DNA of 42,882 nucleotides from Balneolia bacterium (GTDB lineage: Bacteria > Bacteroidota > Rhodothermia > Balneolales > Cyclonatronaceae): positions 1-42,882 of the forward strand of contig JAIUMA010000025.1 in assembly GCA_022565795.1 (NCBI GenBank), given 5' to 3'. Each line of letters starts with the position of its first letter. The first letter of the stretch is position 1. Below are positions 13,033-22,734 of this stretch, piece by piece. The notes under the pieces were generated by a model. That model saw only the letters and a list, made by a program, of their open reading frames with translations, searched no databases and was not told the origin of the DNA. Both the position numbers and the translations under genes were made by a program.

Positions 13033-15564
13033 ATGAAAATCTTATCTGTACTCTTTACTTTGGCCTTGTATTCTGTTCTGAGTCTTAGCTTCCCGCTTAG
13101 TGCGAATGCCCAGCAAGACGATCTATCCGACGAAAACTGGAACTGGGCCAACTCCTCTCCGGGAATTGAGGGCCCAAACCCAACCAGAACTATTCAGGAT
13201 GTTGTAATTGACGGAGAAACTATTTATGCCGTAGGTCGTCTCAATCTGGCAGGCGGGCTGGAAGCCTTCAGCTTTGCCATTTATGATGGTGTAACCGATC
13301 AGTGGGATACAACGCCCGACGGGCCCGGACAGGGCTTTGCCCGAACAATCGACCGGTTTGAAAACCGGCTTTATCTGGGTGGCGATTTTTCACAGGTGGC
13401 CAGTGAATCCGCAGATTACATGGTAATATGGAACATGGATACCAGGGAATGGGAGCCTTTCAATCATGGAATTAACAACCAGGTAAGGCAAGTGTACATA
13501 GCCGGTAATAACATGTTTATTGCCGGTGATTTCTCTTCCGTTGATGGCCTTGAGGCCAACAGCATTGCCCGCTATAGTTTCAGCAGCGGCGAATGGGATA
13601 ACATGGGTGGTGGCGTTCCACAGGCCGGCGACCGAATTCAACGGCTGGCCTCTGAAGGCGATCTTCTCTACGTGCTTGGAAATTTTCCGTCAATTAGCGG
13701 ACTTGAGTCCTCTTCTGTTGCTGTATACAACATGGAAACAGAGGAATGGAGCACCCCGGGTAATCAGGCTGCCGGAACATACTACGATATAGTTTTCGAG
13801 GAAGAATCTATTTGGTTTGCAGGATCATTCAGTGCAGCACCAGACGGGTCTCAAATCAACAACCTTATCAGATACGACAGGGTTTCCGAAAGCTTTTCGT
13901 CTTCAGGTGCAGTCGTCGAAATCGGGAGTTCATTACGATCGCTACATCTCTCGGGCGACTATCTGTACGCCGGAGGCCACAACTGGGACAGCGTTACCGA
14001 TGATGATAACATTCGCTCCTTTTCCCGATTTAATTTGGTAACCGAAGAATGGGAACCTATTGAAAGTGCAGACATTGCTATTTCCGGCACGTACTACGGA
14101 ATTACGGCATACAGGGATGAAATTCTTGCTTATGGCTCTATGCCCCGCATACGAGGAATAAACAGCGGACGAATTTTCACTTATAATCCGGAAAATGATG
14201 GTATAAGGAGTCTCGGAAATGGAATCACCCATGAAGGACGCGTCAATGCTTTGTACCGGGCTGGAGACAATATTATTCTGGGTGGTTTTTTCATAAACTC
14301 CGGAAATCTGCGCGCCGACCGCGTGGCTTCCTTTAATCCCGGAAGCCGGAGCTGGAATCAGGTGAATCCGTTCCCGTCTGCCGTCACCTTCAACGGGGAA
14401 GTACACTCTTTAAAAAAGCATGATGGATATCTTTACGTTGGCGGAAACTTCGGAACATCAACCGCGACAAATCTGAATCGCTTAGCCAGATATAACCTAA
14501 GCACAGGCGAATGGGAAGCTTTAATTCCCGAGGGTCAGACGATGGGTGGCTCCATTTATGCGTTTGCTGTGCACGAGGATAATCTCATTTTTGCCGGCGG
14601 TTTCACCTCGGCAGGTGGAGTCTCAGGGAGCAGAATTATGCGCTATCACCTACCTACCGGCAGCTTCCACCCTCTTGGAGACGGCACAAACGGCATAATT
14701 TATGATATAGTAATCCATGATAACTACCTCTATGCCGCCGGAGCATTTTCTCAGGCAGGCGGAATTAACACCGGACGTGTAGCCCGGTATCATCTCGCTG
14801 AAGAAGTATGGGAGTCGGTAGATAACGTCCACCCCAACAACGACGTATTTTCGCTAATGGTTCACGATAATTACCTCTACATCGGCGGAGAATTTACCAA
14901 CCTGGTTGAATCCTCTGCACGCTACGTTGCTAAACGAAATCTTGTTAGCAGCAGCGAGTGGGAGCGGGCAGGCAATACGCTCAACTCCGGCTCCGGCTTT
15001 GGTGTACGTACAATCGCGATGCTGGAAGGCACACTCTACATTGGCGGCGTTTTCGACAGCTATCAGGGCGTTGAGCTGAACAATGTAGCCCGACTTTCCG
15101 AAGATGGAGAAAGCTGGCTTCCACTCGGCTCCGGCGTGAACGGGCGTGTTGAGGACTTCCTCGTATGGGAAACCGATCTTTGGATAAGCGGAAGATTTAC
15201 ACGGGCCGGCAACAAGCCGGCAGCAGGATTTACCGTATGGAGTCTGGATCCGGATTTTACGCCTCCGGTTAATATAGCTCTTGACCCGCGCAATCTCCCT
15301 GAATCAGCCAGACTTGATCAAAACTACCCGAATCCGTTCAATCCGAGCACCACCATTCGCTATACCCTGCCCGAAACGGGACACGTGCAGCTGGAAGTTT
15401 ATAACATCGCGGGTCAGCGGGTGGCAACGCTGGTGAATAGCAGTCAGGCTCAGGGAGTTCATACGGTCGTGTTCGACGGCTCAAGACTCTCAAGCGGATT
15501 GTACCTGTACCGGATAACGGTAAACGGTACATCGCTTACCCGAAAGATGATGCTCGTCAAATAA
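13033..15564 (+). CDS. Secreted Kelch-like double propeller with Por-type sorting domain
   Basis: The protein has 843 residues from the ATG at 13033, chosen because it directly begins a signal peptide (MKILSVLFTLALYSVLSLSF, cleavage near SANAQQ). A GTG at 13012 would add seven residues. Fourteen repeats of about 50-55 residues follow, each with a hydrophobic strand and a Gly-Gly/Gly-x-Phe turn (for example LYVGGNF, LIFAGGF, LYAAGAF, LYIGGEF) and often a closing YN-x-x-T-x-x-W strand. Fourteen would make two seven-bladed propellers. The C-terminus (about 765-843) starts NYPNPFNPSTTIRY and has GLYLYRITVNG, the FlgD-like Por/type IX sorting domain. It is therefore expected at the cell surface or in the medium. 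The ligand is unknown. Confidence 0.88.
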   Translation: MKILSVLFTLALYSVLSLSFPLSANAQQDDLSDENWNWANSSPGIEGPNPTRTIQDVVIDGETIYAVGRLNLAGGLEAFSFAIYDGVTDQWDTTPDGPGQGFARTIDRFENRLYLGGDFSQVASESADYMVIWNMDTREWEPFNHGINNQVRQVYIAGNNMFIAGDFSSVDGLEANSIARYSFSSGEWDNMGGGVPQAGDRIQRLASEGDLLYVLGNFPSISGLESSSVAVYNMETEEWSTPGNQAAGTYYDIVFEEESIWFAGSFSAAPDGSQINNLIRYDRVSESFSSSGAVVEIGSSLRSLHLSGDYLYAGGHNWDSVTDDDNIRSFSRFNLVTEEWEPIESADIAISGTYYGITAYRDEILAYGSMPRIRGINSGRIFTYNPENDGIRSLGNGITHEGRVNALYRAGDNIILGGFFINSGNLRADRVASFNPGSRSWNQVNPFPSAVTFNGEVHSLKKHDGYLYVGGNFGTSTATNLNRLARYNLSTGEWEALIPEGQTMGGSIYAFAVHEDNLIFAGGFTSAGGVSGSRIMRYHLPTGSFHPLGDGTNGIIYDIVIHDNYLYAAGAFSQAGGINTGRVARYHLAEEVWESVDNVHPNNDVFSLMVHDNYLYIGGEFTNLVESSARYVAKRNLVSSSEWERAGNTLNSGSGFGVRTIAMLEGTLYIGGVFDSYQGVELNNVARLSEDGESWLPLGSGVNGRVEDFLVWETDLWISGRFTRAGNKPAAGFTVWSLDPDFTPPVNIALDPRNLPESARLDQNYPNPFNPSTTIRYTLPETGHVQLEVYNIAGQRVATLVNSSQAQGVHTVVFDGSRLSSGLYLYRITVNGTSLTRKMMLVK

Positions 15565-15607
15565 TCTTTCAAAAAATGTTTCATACATTCGCATCCTGAA
15601 AACACAA

Positions 15608-15643
15608 AAGCCCGTTCCGGATTTCTCCGAAACGGGCTTTTTT
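15608..15643. terminator. Bidirectional terminator between the Kelch-like gene and dnaK
   Basis: AAGCCCGTT pairs with AACGGGCTT (15608-15616 with 15631-15639), with a further CGGA/TCCG inner stem around a short loop. The + strand side continues into seven T. The other side has AAAA, giving a weaker T run on the - strand. It lies 43 bp after the + strand stop and 34 bp after the dnaK stop, so it can end both transcripts. Confidence 0.85.
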
Positions 15644-15676
15644 ATATGAATCGACTCAGGAAGTCAGAAAGGCTTA

Positions 15677-17602
15677 TCACTCTTTCTTTTTATCATCTTC
15701 ATCAACAACTTCGTAGTCGGCATCGACTGCGTCGTCGTCAGAACCTTCAGCTGAGCCTTCTGCCTGTGCTCCTTCCGGGGCACCTTCAGCGCCTGGCTGT
15801 GCACCAGCGGCCTGCATTTCCTGCGTGGCATCGGCCCAGGTTTTGTTCAGGTTTTCCACAAGCCCGTCGATAGCATCAACGTTCTCAGCCTTGTGGGCTT
15901 CTTTCAGCTCATCGAGAGCAGCCTGGATTTTAGACTTGGTACCGTCTGAAAGCTTATCACCATACTCACCAAGATTCTTCTCGCTGGAGAAGATCATGGA
16001 ATCAGCCTGGTTTAGCTTATCGATACGATCCCGTACTTTTTGATCCTCATCGGCATGCTCTTCAGCAGCTTTACGCATGTTTTCGATCTCCTGCTCAGAA
16101 AGACCTGAGCTTGATTCGATGCGAATGTTTTGCTCTTTACCGGTCGCCTTGTCTTTAGCGCTTACGTTCAGAACACCGTTTGCGTCGATATCAAAAGAAA
16201 CTTCGATTTGCGGCATGCCGCGTGGTGCCGGCGGAATTCCGTCGAGGTGGAATTTACCGAGGGTACGGTTGTCGGCAGCGCGGGTACGTTCACCCTGCAG
16301 AATATGAATTTCGACAGAGGTCTGATTATCCGCAGCGGTTGAAAACGACTCTTTTTTGCTTGTCGGGATCGTGGTGTTGGCGTCAATCAGCTTGGTCATT
16401 ACGCCGCCCAGGGTTTCGATACCCAGAGAAAGCGGCGTTACGTCGAGCAGAATTACGTCTTTTACATCACCTGCAAGTACACCACCCTGAATCGCAGCGC
16501 CTACGGCAACTACTTCATCCGGGTTTACGCCCTTGCTTGGCTCTTTGCCGAAGAATTCTTTAACCGCTTCCTGAATTTTTGGAATACGTGTTGAACCACC
16601 AACAAGAATAATCTGATCGATCTCAGATTTGGAAACCTTGGCATCTTTAATGGCCTTCTGACATGGCTCAAGCGTACGCTTTACAAGATCATCAACCAGC
16701 TGCTCAAACTTGGAGCGGGAGATATCTACGTTAAGGTGCTTAGGACCAGACTGATCGGCAGTGATAAACGGAAGGTTCACGTTAGTTTTCGCTGAGCTGG
16801 AAAGCTCAATCTTGGCTTTTTCAGCGGCATCTTTCAGACGCTGCATCGCCATTGCATCTTTGCTAAGGTCAATTCCATCGGAGTTCTTGAACTCAGAAAC
16901 GAGGAATTTGATGATACGAGAGTCGAAGTCATCACCACCAAGATGGGTATCACCATTGGTTGACTTCACTTCGAAAACACCATCGCCGAGCTCAAGTACA
17001 GAGATATCAAATGTACCGCCACCAAGGTCATACACAGCGATGGTCTGGTTCTTGTCTTTTTTGTCAAGACCGTAAGCCAGAGCGGCTGCGGTTGGCTCGT
17101 TGATAATACGTTTTACTTCAAGACCCGCAATAGCGCCTGCTTCCTGAGTAGCTTTACGCTGGGAATCGTTGAAGTAGGCCGGTACGGTAATGACGGCTTC
17201 AGTTACTTTTTCACCCAGGTACTCTTCTGCGGTCTGCTTCATTTTCTGAAGAACCATGGCAGAAATTTCCTGAGGGGCATACTTACGGTCATCAATATTA
17301 ACACGGGCAGTCCCGTCATCACCTTTAACAACCTCGTAGGCGTTATCGGAGATTTCGTTGGCAACTTCGTCGTACTTACGGCCCATGAAGCGCTTGATTG
17401 ACGCAATAGTTTTTGTCGGATTGGTAATCGCCTGACGCTTGGCTGGTGCACCCACAAGACGCTCACCGTCTTTGGTGAACGCTACAACCGATGGGGTTGT
17501 ACGCCCGCCTTCTGCATTAGGGATAACGACCGGGTCGTTACCTTCCATCACAGAAACGCAGGAGTTGGTGGTACCAAGGTCAATTCCTATAATTTTTCCC
17601 AT
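15677..17602 (-). CDS. dnaK: Molecular chaperone DnaK (Hsp70)
   Basis: The 641-residue protein is a complete Hsp70. The ATPase domain begins [16 protein letters not shown] and contains [20 protein letters not shown] (split in family phosphate motifs) and [11 protein letters not shown]. The substrate-binding domain has [20 protein letters not shown], the usual linker and beta-sandwich region, and a helical lid follows. The tail is a Gln/Gly/Ala-rich linker ending in [15 protein letters not shown], close to the canonical EEVD-like bacterial tail. It folds and protects proteins in the cytosol with DnaJ and GrpE, neither of which is in the window. It lies 41 bp downstream of a small heat-shock gene, so both probably share the sigma-54-like promoter, though dnaK may also have its own. 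Confidence 0.98.
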   Translation of the reverse strand: MGKIIGIDLGTTNSCVSVMEGNDPVVIPNAEGGRTTPSVVAFTKDGERLVGAPAKRQAITNPTKTIASIKRFMGRKYDEVANEISDNAYEVVKGDDGTARVNIDDRKYAPQEISAMVLQKMKQTAEEYLGEKVTEAVITVPAYFNDSQRKATQEAGAIAGLEVKRIINEPTAAALAYGLDKKDKNQTIAVYDLGGGTFDISVLELGDGVFEVKSTNGDTHLGGDDFDSRIIKFLVSEFKNSDGIDLSKDAMAMQRLKDAAEKAKIELSSSAKTNVNLPFITADQSGPKHLNVDISRSKFEQLVDDLVKRTLEPCQKAIKDAKVSKSEIDQIILVGGSTRIPKIQEAVKEFFGKEPSKGVNPDEVVAVGAAIQGGVLAGDVKDVILLDVTPLSLGIETLGGVMTKLIDANTTIPTSKKESFSTAADNQTSVEIHILQGERTRAADNRTLGKFHLDGIPPAPRGMPQIEVSFDIDANGVLNVSAKDKATGKEQNIRIESSSGLSEQEIENMRKAAEEHADEDQKVRDRIDKLNQADSMIFSSEKNLGEYGDKLSDGTKSKIQAALDELKEAHKAENVDAIDGLVENLNKTWADATQEMQAAGAQPGAEGAPEGAQAEGSAEGSDDDAVDADYEVVDEDDKKKE

Positions 17603-17643
17603 TTTCTTATTTACTTTGGTTTTACTGTTCTTATTCTGATCTG

Positions 17644-18072
17644 TTATTCAATGATAATCGTCTCGGATTCTTCTGCATCACCCTTCAGCGGCACGGTTAT
17701 TTCGAGCACGCCCTGTTTCATCGATGCCTTTATATCTGCCGAATTGACATTTTCAGGCAGGGTAAACGAGCGGTTGAACGAACCGGTGCTTCGCTCTTTC
17801 TTCAAAAATTCTGTTCCGTCTGCATAAGATGTACTTCGTTTTCCCGAAACACTCAAAACCTGATCCCGATGTGAAATCACAACGTCGGATTTTTCCATAC
17901 CCGGAAGATCGATAATCAGAATGATGGCATCATCCTTTTTAACGACATCCAGAGAAGGCATGAATCCGCCGGATTTTCCGGTTTTGGAAACCACACGATC
18001 CATAAACCCGGAGAAATCTTCCCCAAGCTCGTTGAGTCGCTGTTCTATTTCGCTGAAGTTAAAATGAGACAT
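17644..18072 (-). CDS. Small heat-shock protein (Hsp20 family)
   Basis: The protein has 142 residues from the ATG at 18072. That start is preferred over the one at 18114 because AAGGA lies 6 bases upstream and the longer form would place coding sequence over the promoter. The alpha-crystallin domain (about 35-140) has the usual beta strands: [14 protein letters not shown], the [10 protein letters not shown] segment, [20 protein letters not shown], and [10 protein letters not shown]. It should hold unfolding proteins for DnaK. dnaK begins 41 bp downstream, so the pair forms a compact heat-shock operon. No CIRCE (HrcA) element was found upstream. Confidence 0.93.
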   Translation of the reverse strand: MSHFNFSEIEQRLNELGEDFSGFMDRVVSKTGKSGGFMPSLDVVKKDDAIILIIDLPGMEKSDVVISHRDQVLSVSGKRSTSYADGTEFLKKERSTGSFNRSFTLPENVNSADIKASMKQGVLEITVPLKGDAEESETIIIE

Positions 18073-18083
18073 ATTGAATCCTT

Positions 18084-18103
18084 TTTGCCTAGTCAAAGGC
18101 AAA
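18084..18103. promoter_or_regulatory. Inverted repeat over the hsp20 transcription start
   Basis: TTTGCCT and AGGCAAA are separated by six bases. The repeat spans about -17 to +4 relative to the start predicted from the sigma-54-like element. It could be an operator that blocks promoter use, or chance overlap. Confidence 0.4.
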
Positions 18104-18113
18104 CATAGTGCCA
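18098..18113 (-). promoter_or_regulatory. Sigma-54-like (-24/-12) promoter of hsp20-dnaK
   Basis: On the - strand the sequence reads TGGCAC-TATGT-TTGCC. It matches the TGGCAC-N5-TTGCW consensus at every conserved base except the last. The GG and GC dinucleotides have the exact required spacing. Transcription would begin near 18087, giving a 15-base leader that holds the AAGGA ribosome site. Sigma-54 control of small heat-shock genes has been reported (E. coli ibpB). Confidence 0.6.
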
Positions 18114-18390
18114 AAAAAATATGCCTTTAAACCTCCTGCCGTATTGACAACCGTGGGAACAGTGTGTCAGGTCAGGGCTACAGGTTTTGGAGTGGTTCAG
18201 AGCTAAATGACAGCCGTCAAGGGCAATGTTGTCGCTTCGCGTTTGGGGTTAGGGGTTGGCAGCCATTCCCGATTTAGTATAAACCCCGGAAACGAGATAC
18301 ATTCAAAAATCAAATCTTTTCAGTCAGATATCAAAAATATCCCGTCCTTAGTCCATCTCACTTCATAAATCGCAACTCAAAAATCAGATA

Positions 18391-19698
18391 TCAAACTTCC
18401 GCCAGCGTTTTGAGGTGTGAGAAGAAGTCAGGATAAGAAATCTCGGTGCACTCGGCTCCGTTTATGGTTGAGGCTTCTTTTGCCATCATGGCCATTACTG
18501 CTGAGGCCATCGCAATGCGGTGATCGTGGTGAGATTCGTATGCAGCTGACTTCGGCACAAAACCGGGGTCTCCTTTCACCTCGAAACCATCTTCGAATTC
18601 GGTTACATTAGCACCGGCTTTGGTTAGCATCTCAACAACCGCGCTGATTCGGTCGGTTTCCTTGGCGCGCAGCTCTGCTGCGTTTCGCACTTTCGAGATT
18701 CCGCTGGCAAAACACATTGCAACGGCAAGCACCGGAATTTCATCGATGGCGTTCGGCACTTCTGCGGGCAGCAGCTCCGTAGCTTTGAGTCCGCTTGTTT
18801 TTATGATGATGTCTGCCGTTGGCTCACCCGCCTGCTGCGATCCGTCATCGATGGTGTTGGCAATTCTGATGTCTGCGCCCATGCGTTTCAATATGCCCAT
18901 AACGGCATTTCGGGTCGGGTTGATGCCTACCTGAATAAGCTCAATGCGGGAATCAGGAACAAGCGATCCGGCTACCATCCAGAAGGCCGCTCCGGAAATA
19001 TCACCGGGTATTCTCATATTTAACGGGCGCAGCTCAACGCCTTTGCTGCTCTTAATAACGCGCGTCCCGTCCGCGTTAAAGTCAATTTCCAGACCCAGCA
19101 TACGCTCGGTATGATCACGGCTGGGAAGTGATTCAATCACCCTGGTCTCTCCGCTCGCAAAAAGGCCGGCCAGAAGTACGCATGATTTCACCTGTGCGCT
19201 TGCCATCGGAAGTTTGTAGGTGATAGCATCCAGCCCGGCGTTTGACTTAAACCTTAGTGGCGCCTTCTCGTCTCCGGTGCTATCACAAATTGCACCCATG
19301 TCGCGTAACGGATTGAGAACCCGGCCCATCGGCCTGGATGAAAGCGATGCGTCTCCGGTGAGAGTAACCTCAAGACCGCTGCCGGATACAATGCCGCTCA
19401 GAAGACGCATTGTGGTTCCTGAATTACCGCAGTCCAGCTCAGGCTTAACCGGCCGGAGTCCCTTCCTTCCCCGCCCGTGTATCACCACCGTGCTTCCTTT
19501 AATGGTGATGTCAACGCCAAGACCTTTAAGACACTCCAGTGTACTTCTCGGGTCAGCTGCATTGGAAAAGTTGGTGATGGTTGAGTCGCCCTTGGCAATT
19601 GCCGCAAATAAAGCAGCACGGTGGGCAATGGATTTATCGGCCGGGATATCGGAAATAATCCCTTTGAGAGCACGAACCGGCTCTATGGTTTTAATCAT
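18391..19698 (-). CDS. aroA: 3-phosphoshikimate 1-carboxyvinyltransferase (EPSP synthase)
   Basis: The 435-residue protein joins shikimate-3-phosphate and phosphoenolpyruvate in aromatic amino acid synthesis. Family residues are visible: ADKSIAHRA near residue 20 (catalytic Lys/Ser), LDCGNSGTTMRLLSG (PEP/S3P site), SAQVKSCVLLAG, GDISGAAFW, the catalytic Asp in NAIDEIPVLAV, the Glu-Arg of ELRAKETDRI, and DHRIAMA. The sequence resembles the short, Gly-rich (class I/II-like) bacterial type; glyphosate sensitivity cannot be read from it with certainty. It is transcribed after the TPR gene, with a 39-bp gap. No other shikimate gene is near. Confidence 0.96.
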   Translation of the reverse strand: MIKTIEPVRALKGIISDIPADKSIAHRAALFAAIAKGDSTITNFSNAADPRSTLECLKGLGVDITIKGSTVVIHGRGRKGLRPVKPELDCGNSGTTMRLLSGIVSGSGLEVTLTGDASLSSRPMGRVLNPLRDMGAICDSTGDEKAPLRFKSNAGLDAITYKLPMASAQVKSCVLLAGLFASGETRVIESLPSRDHTERMLGLEIDFNADGTRVIKSSKGVELRPLNMRIPGDISGAAFWMVAGSLVPDSRIELIQVGINPTRNAVMGILKRMGADIRIANTIDDGSQQAGEPTADIIIKTSGLKATELLPAEVPNAIDEIPVLAVAMCFASGISKVRNAAELRAKETDRISAVVEMLTKAGANVTEFEDGFEVKGDPGFVPKSAAYESHHDHRIAMASAVMAMMAKEASTINGAECTEISYPDFFSHLKTLAEV

Positions 19699-19737
19699 GA
19701 AAGTATGAGTAGGTACTGATCTGAAAAGAGTATGGAT

Positions 19738-22734
19738 TTATCTGAGCTTCGACTGAGCCCGCTGAGCGTAGCCGGTTCCCGGGTACTCCTCGCGAATCAT
19801 ACGGCTGATCTGCTCAGCTTCGGTGCGGTTGCCCAGCGCAAGGTTGGAATCAATCGACGCCAGCATGGCTTCAGCAACCCAGTTGGTGTAGGCGCCAAAG
19901 AAAATCCGGACGTTACCCAACTCGCGAATAGCATCGATATGGCTGTTCATACGCTGAAGCGAAAGTCCAAGCCTGTACTGTGCTTCTGCTCCCGTAGCGC
20001 CCGAGCTGTTTTCTGAAACCTGACGAAACAGATCACGAGCCTCAGAGAAATTGCTCCGCTGAAAAGCAACTTTGCCAAGCCCGAGACGAACCTGATCCTG
20101 ATCACCGCCGAGGCTAGAAGCCAGATTAAAATTTCTTTCGGCTTCCGAGACATCACCCTTTCCAAGCGCTGCATTTGCCATACCGATTCTGGCATCGAAA
20201 CGCAGGCGACGGCTGCTTTCGGAAAGCTGTGTGAAGCGTGCCATTGCGTTATCGTACTCACCTGCGCTCAGGTGCATGTTGCCAAGCTCAAGCAGGGCTG
20301 ATTCGCGTCGGTCGCTGTTCGGGAAATCATCAATCACGGTGCGGTAGGCTTCACGGGCCTGTGAGCGATCGCCTGCACGACGATGGGCCTCAGCTATGTT
20401 GAACCAGGCCTCCGGAATCATTCGCTCATTATTGGTTACCCGGATGTACTGCCTGAATGATTGAATTGCGCCTTCATAGTCGGAGGTTTCCAGCAGCGAT
20501 TGTGCCTGACGAAAACGGAGCTGATCTGCAGTTCCGGCCTGCGGATTTGCCGCTATAAAGTCCTCTAGCTTCTGCGTACTTGTATCGCTTTGTCCGGCAG
20601 CTTCCTGCGCAAACTGTATACCGTTAACGGCCTCAATTATCAGATTGCTCTGTGGATAGCGGTCGAGCACGCGCTGGTACGCGCTGATTGCGGCTGAAAA
20701 GTCGCCTGCATTAAAATGTGCGTTCCCGATATTGTACTGCGCACGAGCTGCCCATTGCGAGCGCGGAAAACGCTCGATGGTGCGCTCAAACTCCTGTATA
20801 GCCTGAGAATAGTTGCCCGAAAGAAGATAAATGTATCCGATACTATACTGGGCCTGTTCACGGAAACTGCTCTGTGGGAAATCGTTAATCAGCTGGCGGA
20901 ATGTGCGTACGGATTCAAAAGTCTGGTCACTGCGGTAGAAGCTGTTTGCAATCTGGAAGGTTGCATAGTCTGCGCTGCGTTCAAACGCCTGGGCTGTTTC
21001 ATAAAAAGTGATGGCTTCATCATAGTTGCGAAGGGCAAAGTTCGCGTCAGCTATCCGAAGTTTAGCGTCGATATCGTAGGGAAAGATGGCGACTTCCGGC
21101 TCCTCGAAGTTGTCCAGGAACTGACGAAACGGCGGGATGGCGCGCTCAAATTCTCCCATCATAAAGTAACTCCAGCCGAGCGAATAGCGGGCCGCAGATG
21201 TAAACTCACCGCCGCGAAACTCCGCCAGATAGCGCTGAAAACGGGCGCTAGCCGGCCCAAATTCACGCATATTAAAATAGCTGTCGGCACTCCAGAACAA
21301 CGCTTCCCCGCCGATATCTGAAGTTGGACTCTGAACGTAAATACTTTCGAAAATTGGTTGTGCCTCATCATAGGCCCGGTTGCGATAAAGTACCCATGCC
21401 CGCTGAAAACGAGCTTTCAGCTGGACTTCCGGTGTGACCTGTCCGGAGGCTTCGGCCCGCTGAAAAGATTCTATAGCACGGGTGTACTCGGCATTGGCGA
21501 AGTAGGCTTCGCCCAGGAGGGTGTAGATATCTCCCGGATTCTCGAGTGGCTCAAGATTACGAACAACATACAAAAGTGTTTCTATGGCCGACACGTGATC
21601 GCCAATTTCAAAAAGGGTGATTGCCCACTCGTAATAAGCCTGCTCCACCCATGGACCTGAAGTAAAGGTACGTGAAAACTGCTCGAACGTGTTCAGCGCC
21701 AAATCGTAACGTCCGGCAAGTTTTTGGTTTACCGCTTTGTAGTACAATGCTCGTCTCGAAACGTCATCATCAGAGGTAACGGCACGGCCGAAGGAGTCGG
21801 CGGCCCAGTGATATACGCCCTGCTTGTGAAAAACCCAGCCGAGACCATAGTGAGCCAGACGCTCTTCTTGGGTGCCTTCAACCAAACGAATGTAGCGGCG
21901 ATACCAGTTTGCGGCATCATCAAGCTCGTTGAGGTAGTTGTAGCTTTCAGCAACAATCAAGGTAGCCTTGGCCTGCTGCTCATCATTAAGCCCTGACATG
22001 GCGCGTCTTAGGGATTCGATAGCCTCCGGAAATCGTCCTTGACGATAATAAGCTTCACCCAGTGCAGTGCCAACCCGTCCCGTAACTTCAGCAACCGGAT
22101 AGTTCGCGCGGAGACGTTCGAACTTTTCGGACGCTTCGTCATATTCATTGTTCATCAAGTGAAGACGGCCCTGTGTGTAGAGCGCTTTAGGCGCAAAGCG
22201 TGATGTCGCATGCTCGTCCGGTATTCTGCTGAAAAAATGGTGAGCCTGCTCGTAATTACGCTTACTCACATAGGTTTCAGCTGTCCAGAAAAGAACTTGT
22301 GGCGCCAAATCGGCGGGCAGTTGAAGACTCAGGGCTTTCTCATACAGGGCAACCGCCTGCTCGAGGTCTCCTTCATAGCTGTAGCGGTGGGCAAGGTCCA
22401 CATAAAGCTGAGCGGCCTCGCGGCTTTCCGGGTATTCGGCAATGAACGTATCGAAATGCAGAATGGTGCGGTCGGGCTCGGCAGCCGCTCTGGAAAGCGC
22501 AATGTAGTACATCGACTTACGACGCTGGCGTTCATTCCCCTCGTTCTCCTTGAAAGCTTCAAGCACGCGGATGGCCTCATCGAACTGACCGTTCTCGTAC
22601 AGGGTGATGCCCGTAAAAAGCAAATCTGCTTCAGGAGTCTGATCGTGCTGAGCATGTGTTTCAGCTGAAAACGCAATCAAAGTAAAAATAACCAGAAGAG
22701 GAGTGAAAATTCTGAAAAAAGAGACCAACGCCAT
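19738..22734 (-). CDS. Large periplasmic TPR-repeat protein
   Basis: This is a 998-residue protein with an N-terminal signal peptide (FFRIFTPLLVIFTLIAFSA, cleavage near THAQHD). The remainder is a near-continuous array of tetratricopeptide helices, with units such as YDEAIRVLEAFKEN-, AIESLRRAMSGL and YSQAIQEFERTIERFPRSQW. The general form suggests a periplasmic or outer-membrane scaffold of the BamD/CpoB/gliding-protein kind. No lipobox is visible, so it should be soluble or weakly attached. The partner is unknown. The length is well above usual CpoB/YbgF proteins. The nearest genes are aroA (downstream) and a CBS-domain protein (upstream, 210 bp away), and neither suggests a job. Confidence 0.85.
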   Translation of the reverse strand: MALVSFFRIFTPLLVIFTLIAFSAETHAQHDQTPEADLLFTGITLYENGQFDEAIRVLEAFKENEGNERQRRKSMYYIALSRAAAEPDRTILHFDTFIAEYPESREAAQLYVDLAHRYSYEGDLEQAVALYEKALSLQLPADLAPQVLFWTAETYVSKRNYEQAHHFFSRIPDEHATSRFAPKALYTQGRLHLMNNEYDEASEKFERLRANYPVAEVTGRVGTALGEAYYRQGRFPEAIESLRRAMSGLNDEQQAKATLIVAESYNYLNELDDAANWYRRYIRLVEGTQEERLAHYGLGWVFHKQGVYHWAADSFGRAVTSDDDVSRRALYYKAVNQKLAGRYDLALNTFEQFSRTFTSGPWVEQAYYEWAITLFEIGDHVSAIETLLYVVRNLEPLENPGDIYTLLGEAYFANAEYTRAIESFQRAEASGQVTPEVQLKARFQRAWVLYRNRAYDEAQPIFESIYVQSPTSDIGGEALFWSADSYFNMREFGPASARFQRYLAEFRGGEFTSAARYSLGWSYFMMGEFERAIPPFRQFLDNFEEPEVAIFPYDIDAKLRIADANFALRNYDEAITFYETAQAFERSADYATFQIANSFYRSDQTFESVRTFRQLINDFPQSSFREQAQYSIGYIYLLSGNYSQAIQEFERTIERFPRSQWAARAQYNIGNAHFNAGDFSAAISAYQRVLDRYPQSNLIIEAVNGIQFAQEAAGQSDTSTQKLEDFIAANPQAGTADQLRFRQAQSLLETSDYEGAIQSFRQYIRVTNNERMIPEAWFNIAEAHRRAGDRSQAREAYRTVIDDFPNSDRRESALLELGNMHLSAGEYDNAMARFTQLSESSRRLRFDARIGMANAALGKGDVSEAERNFNLASSLGGDQDQVRLGLGKVAFQRSNFSEARDLFRQVSENSSGATGAEAQYRLGLSLQRMNSHIDAIRELGNVRIFFGAYTNWVAEAMLASIDSNLALGNRTEAEQISRMIREEYPGTGYAQRAQSKLR

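Larger units (their letters stand above)
18073..18390. other. Intergenic region between aroA and hsp20
   Basis: This gap of about 318 bp holds the hsp20-dnaK promoter at its left end. Near aroA it holds two copies of the word TTTGATATCTGA, read on the - strand (18324-18335 and 18384-18395, the latter overlapping the aroA stop). No hairpin terminator or small gene was recognised between. Confidence 0.55.

Noticed and set aside
18073-18390. CIRCE (HrcA) operator for the dnaK operon
   Set aside because: No TTAGCACTC-N9-GAGTGCTAA or near match was found upstream of hsp20.
20716-21321. A 201-residue + strand frame within the TPR gene
   Set aside because: It overlaps a clear TPR frame, has no family pattern and no start context.
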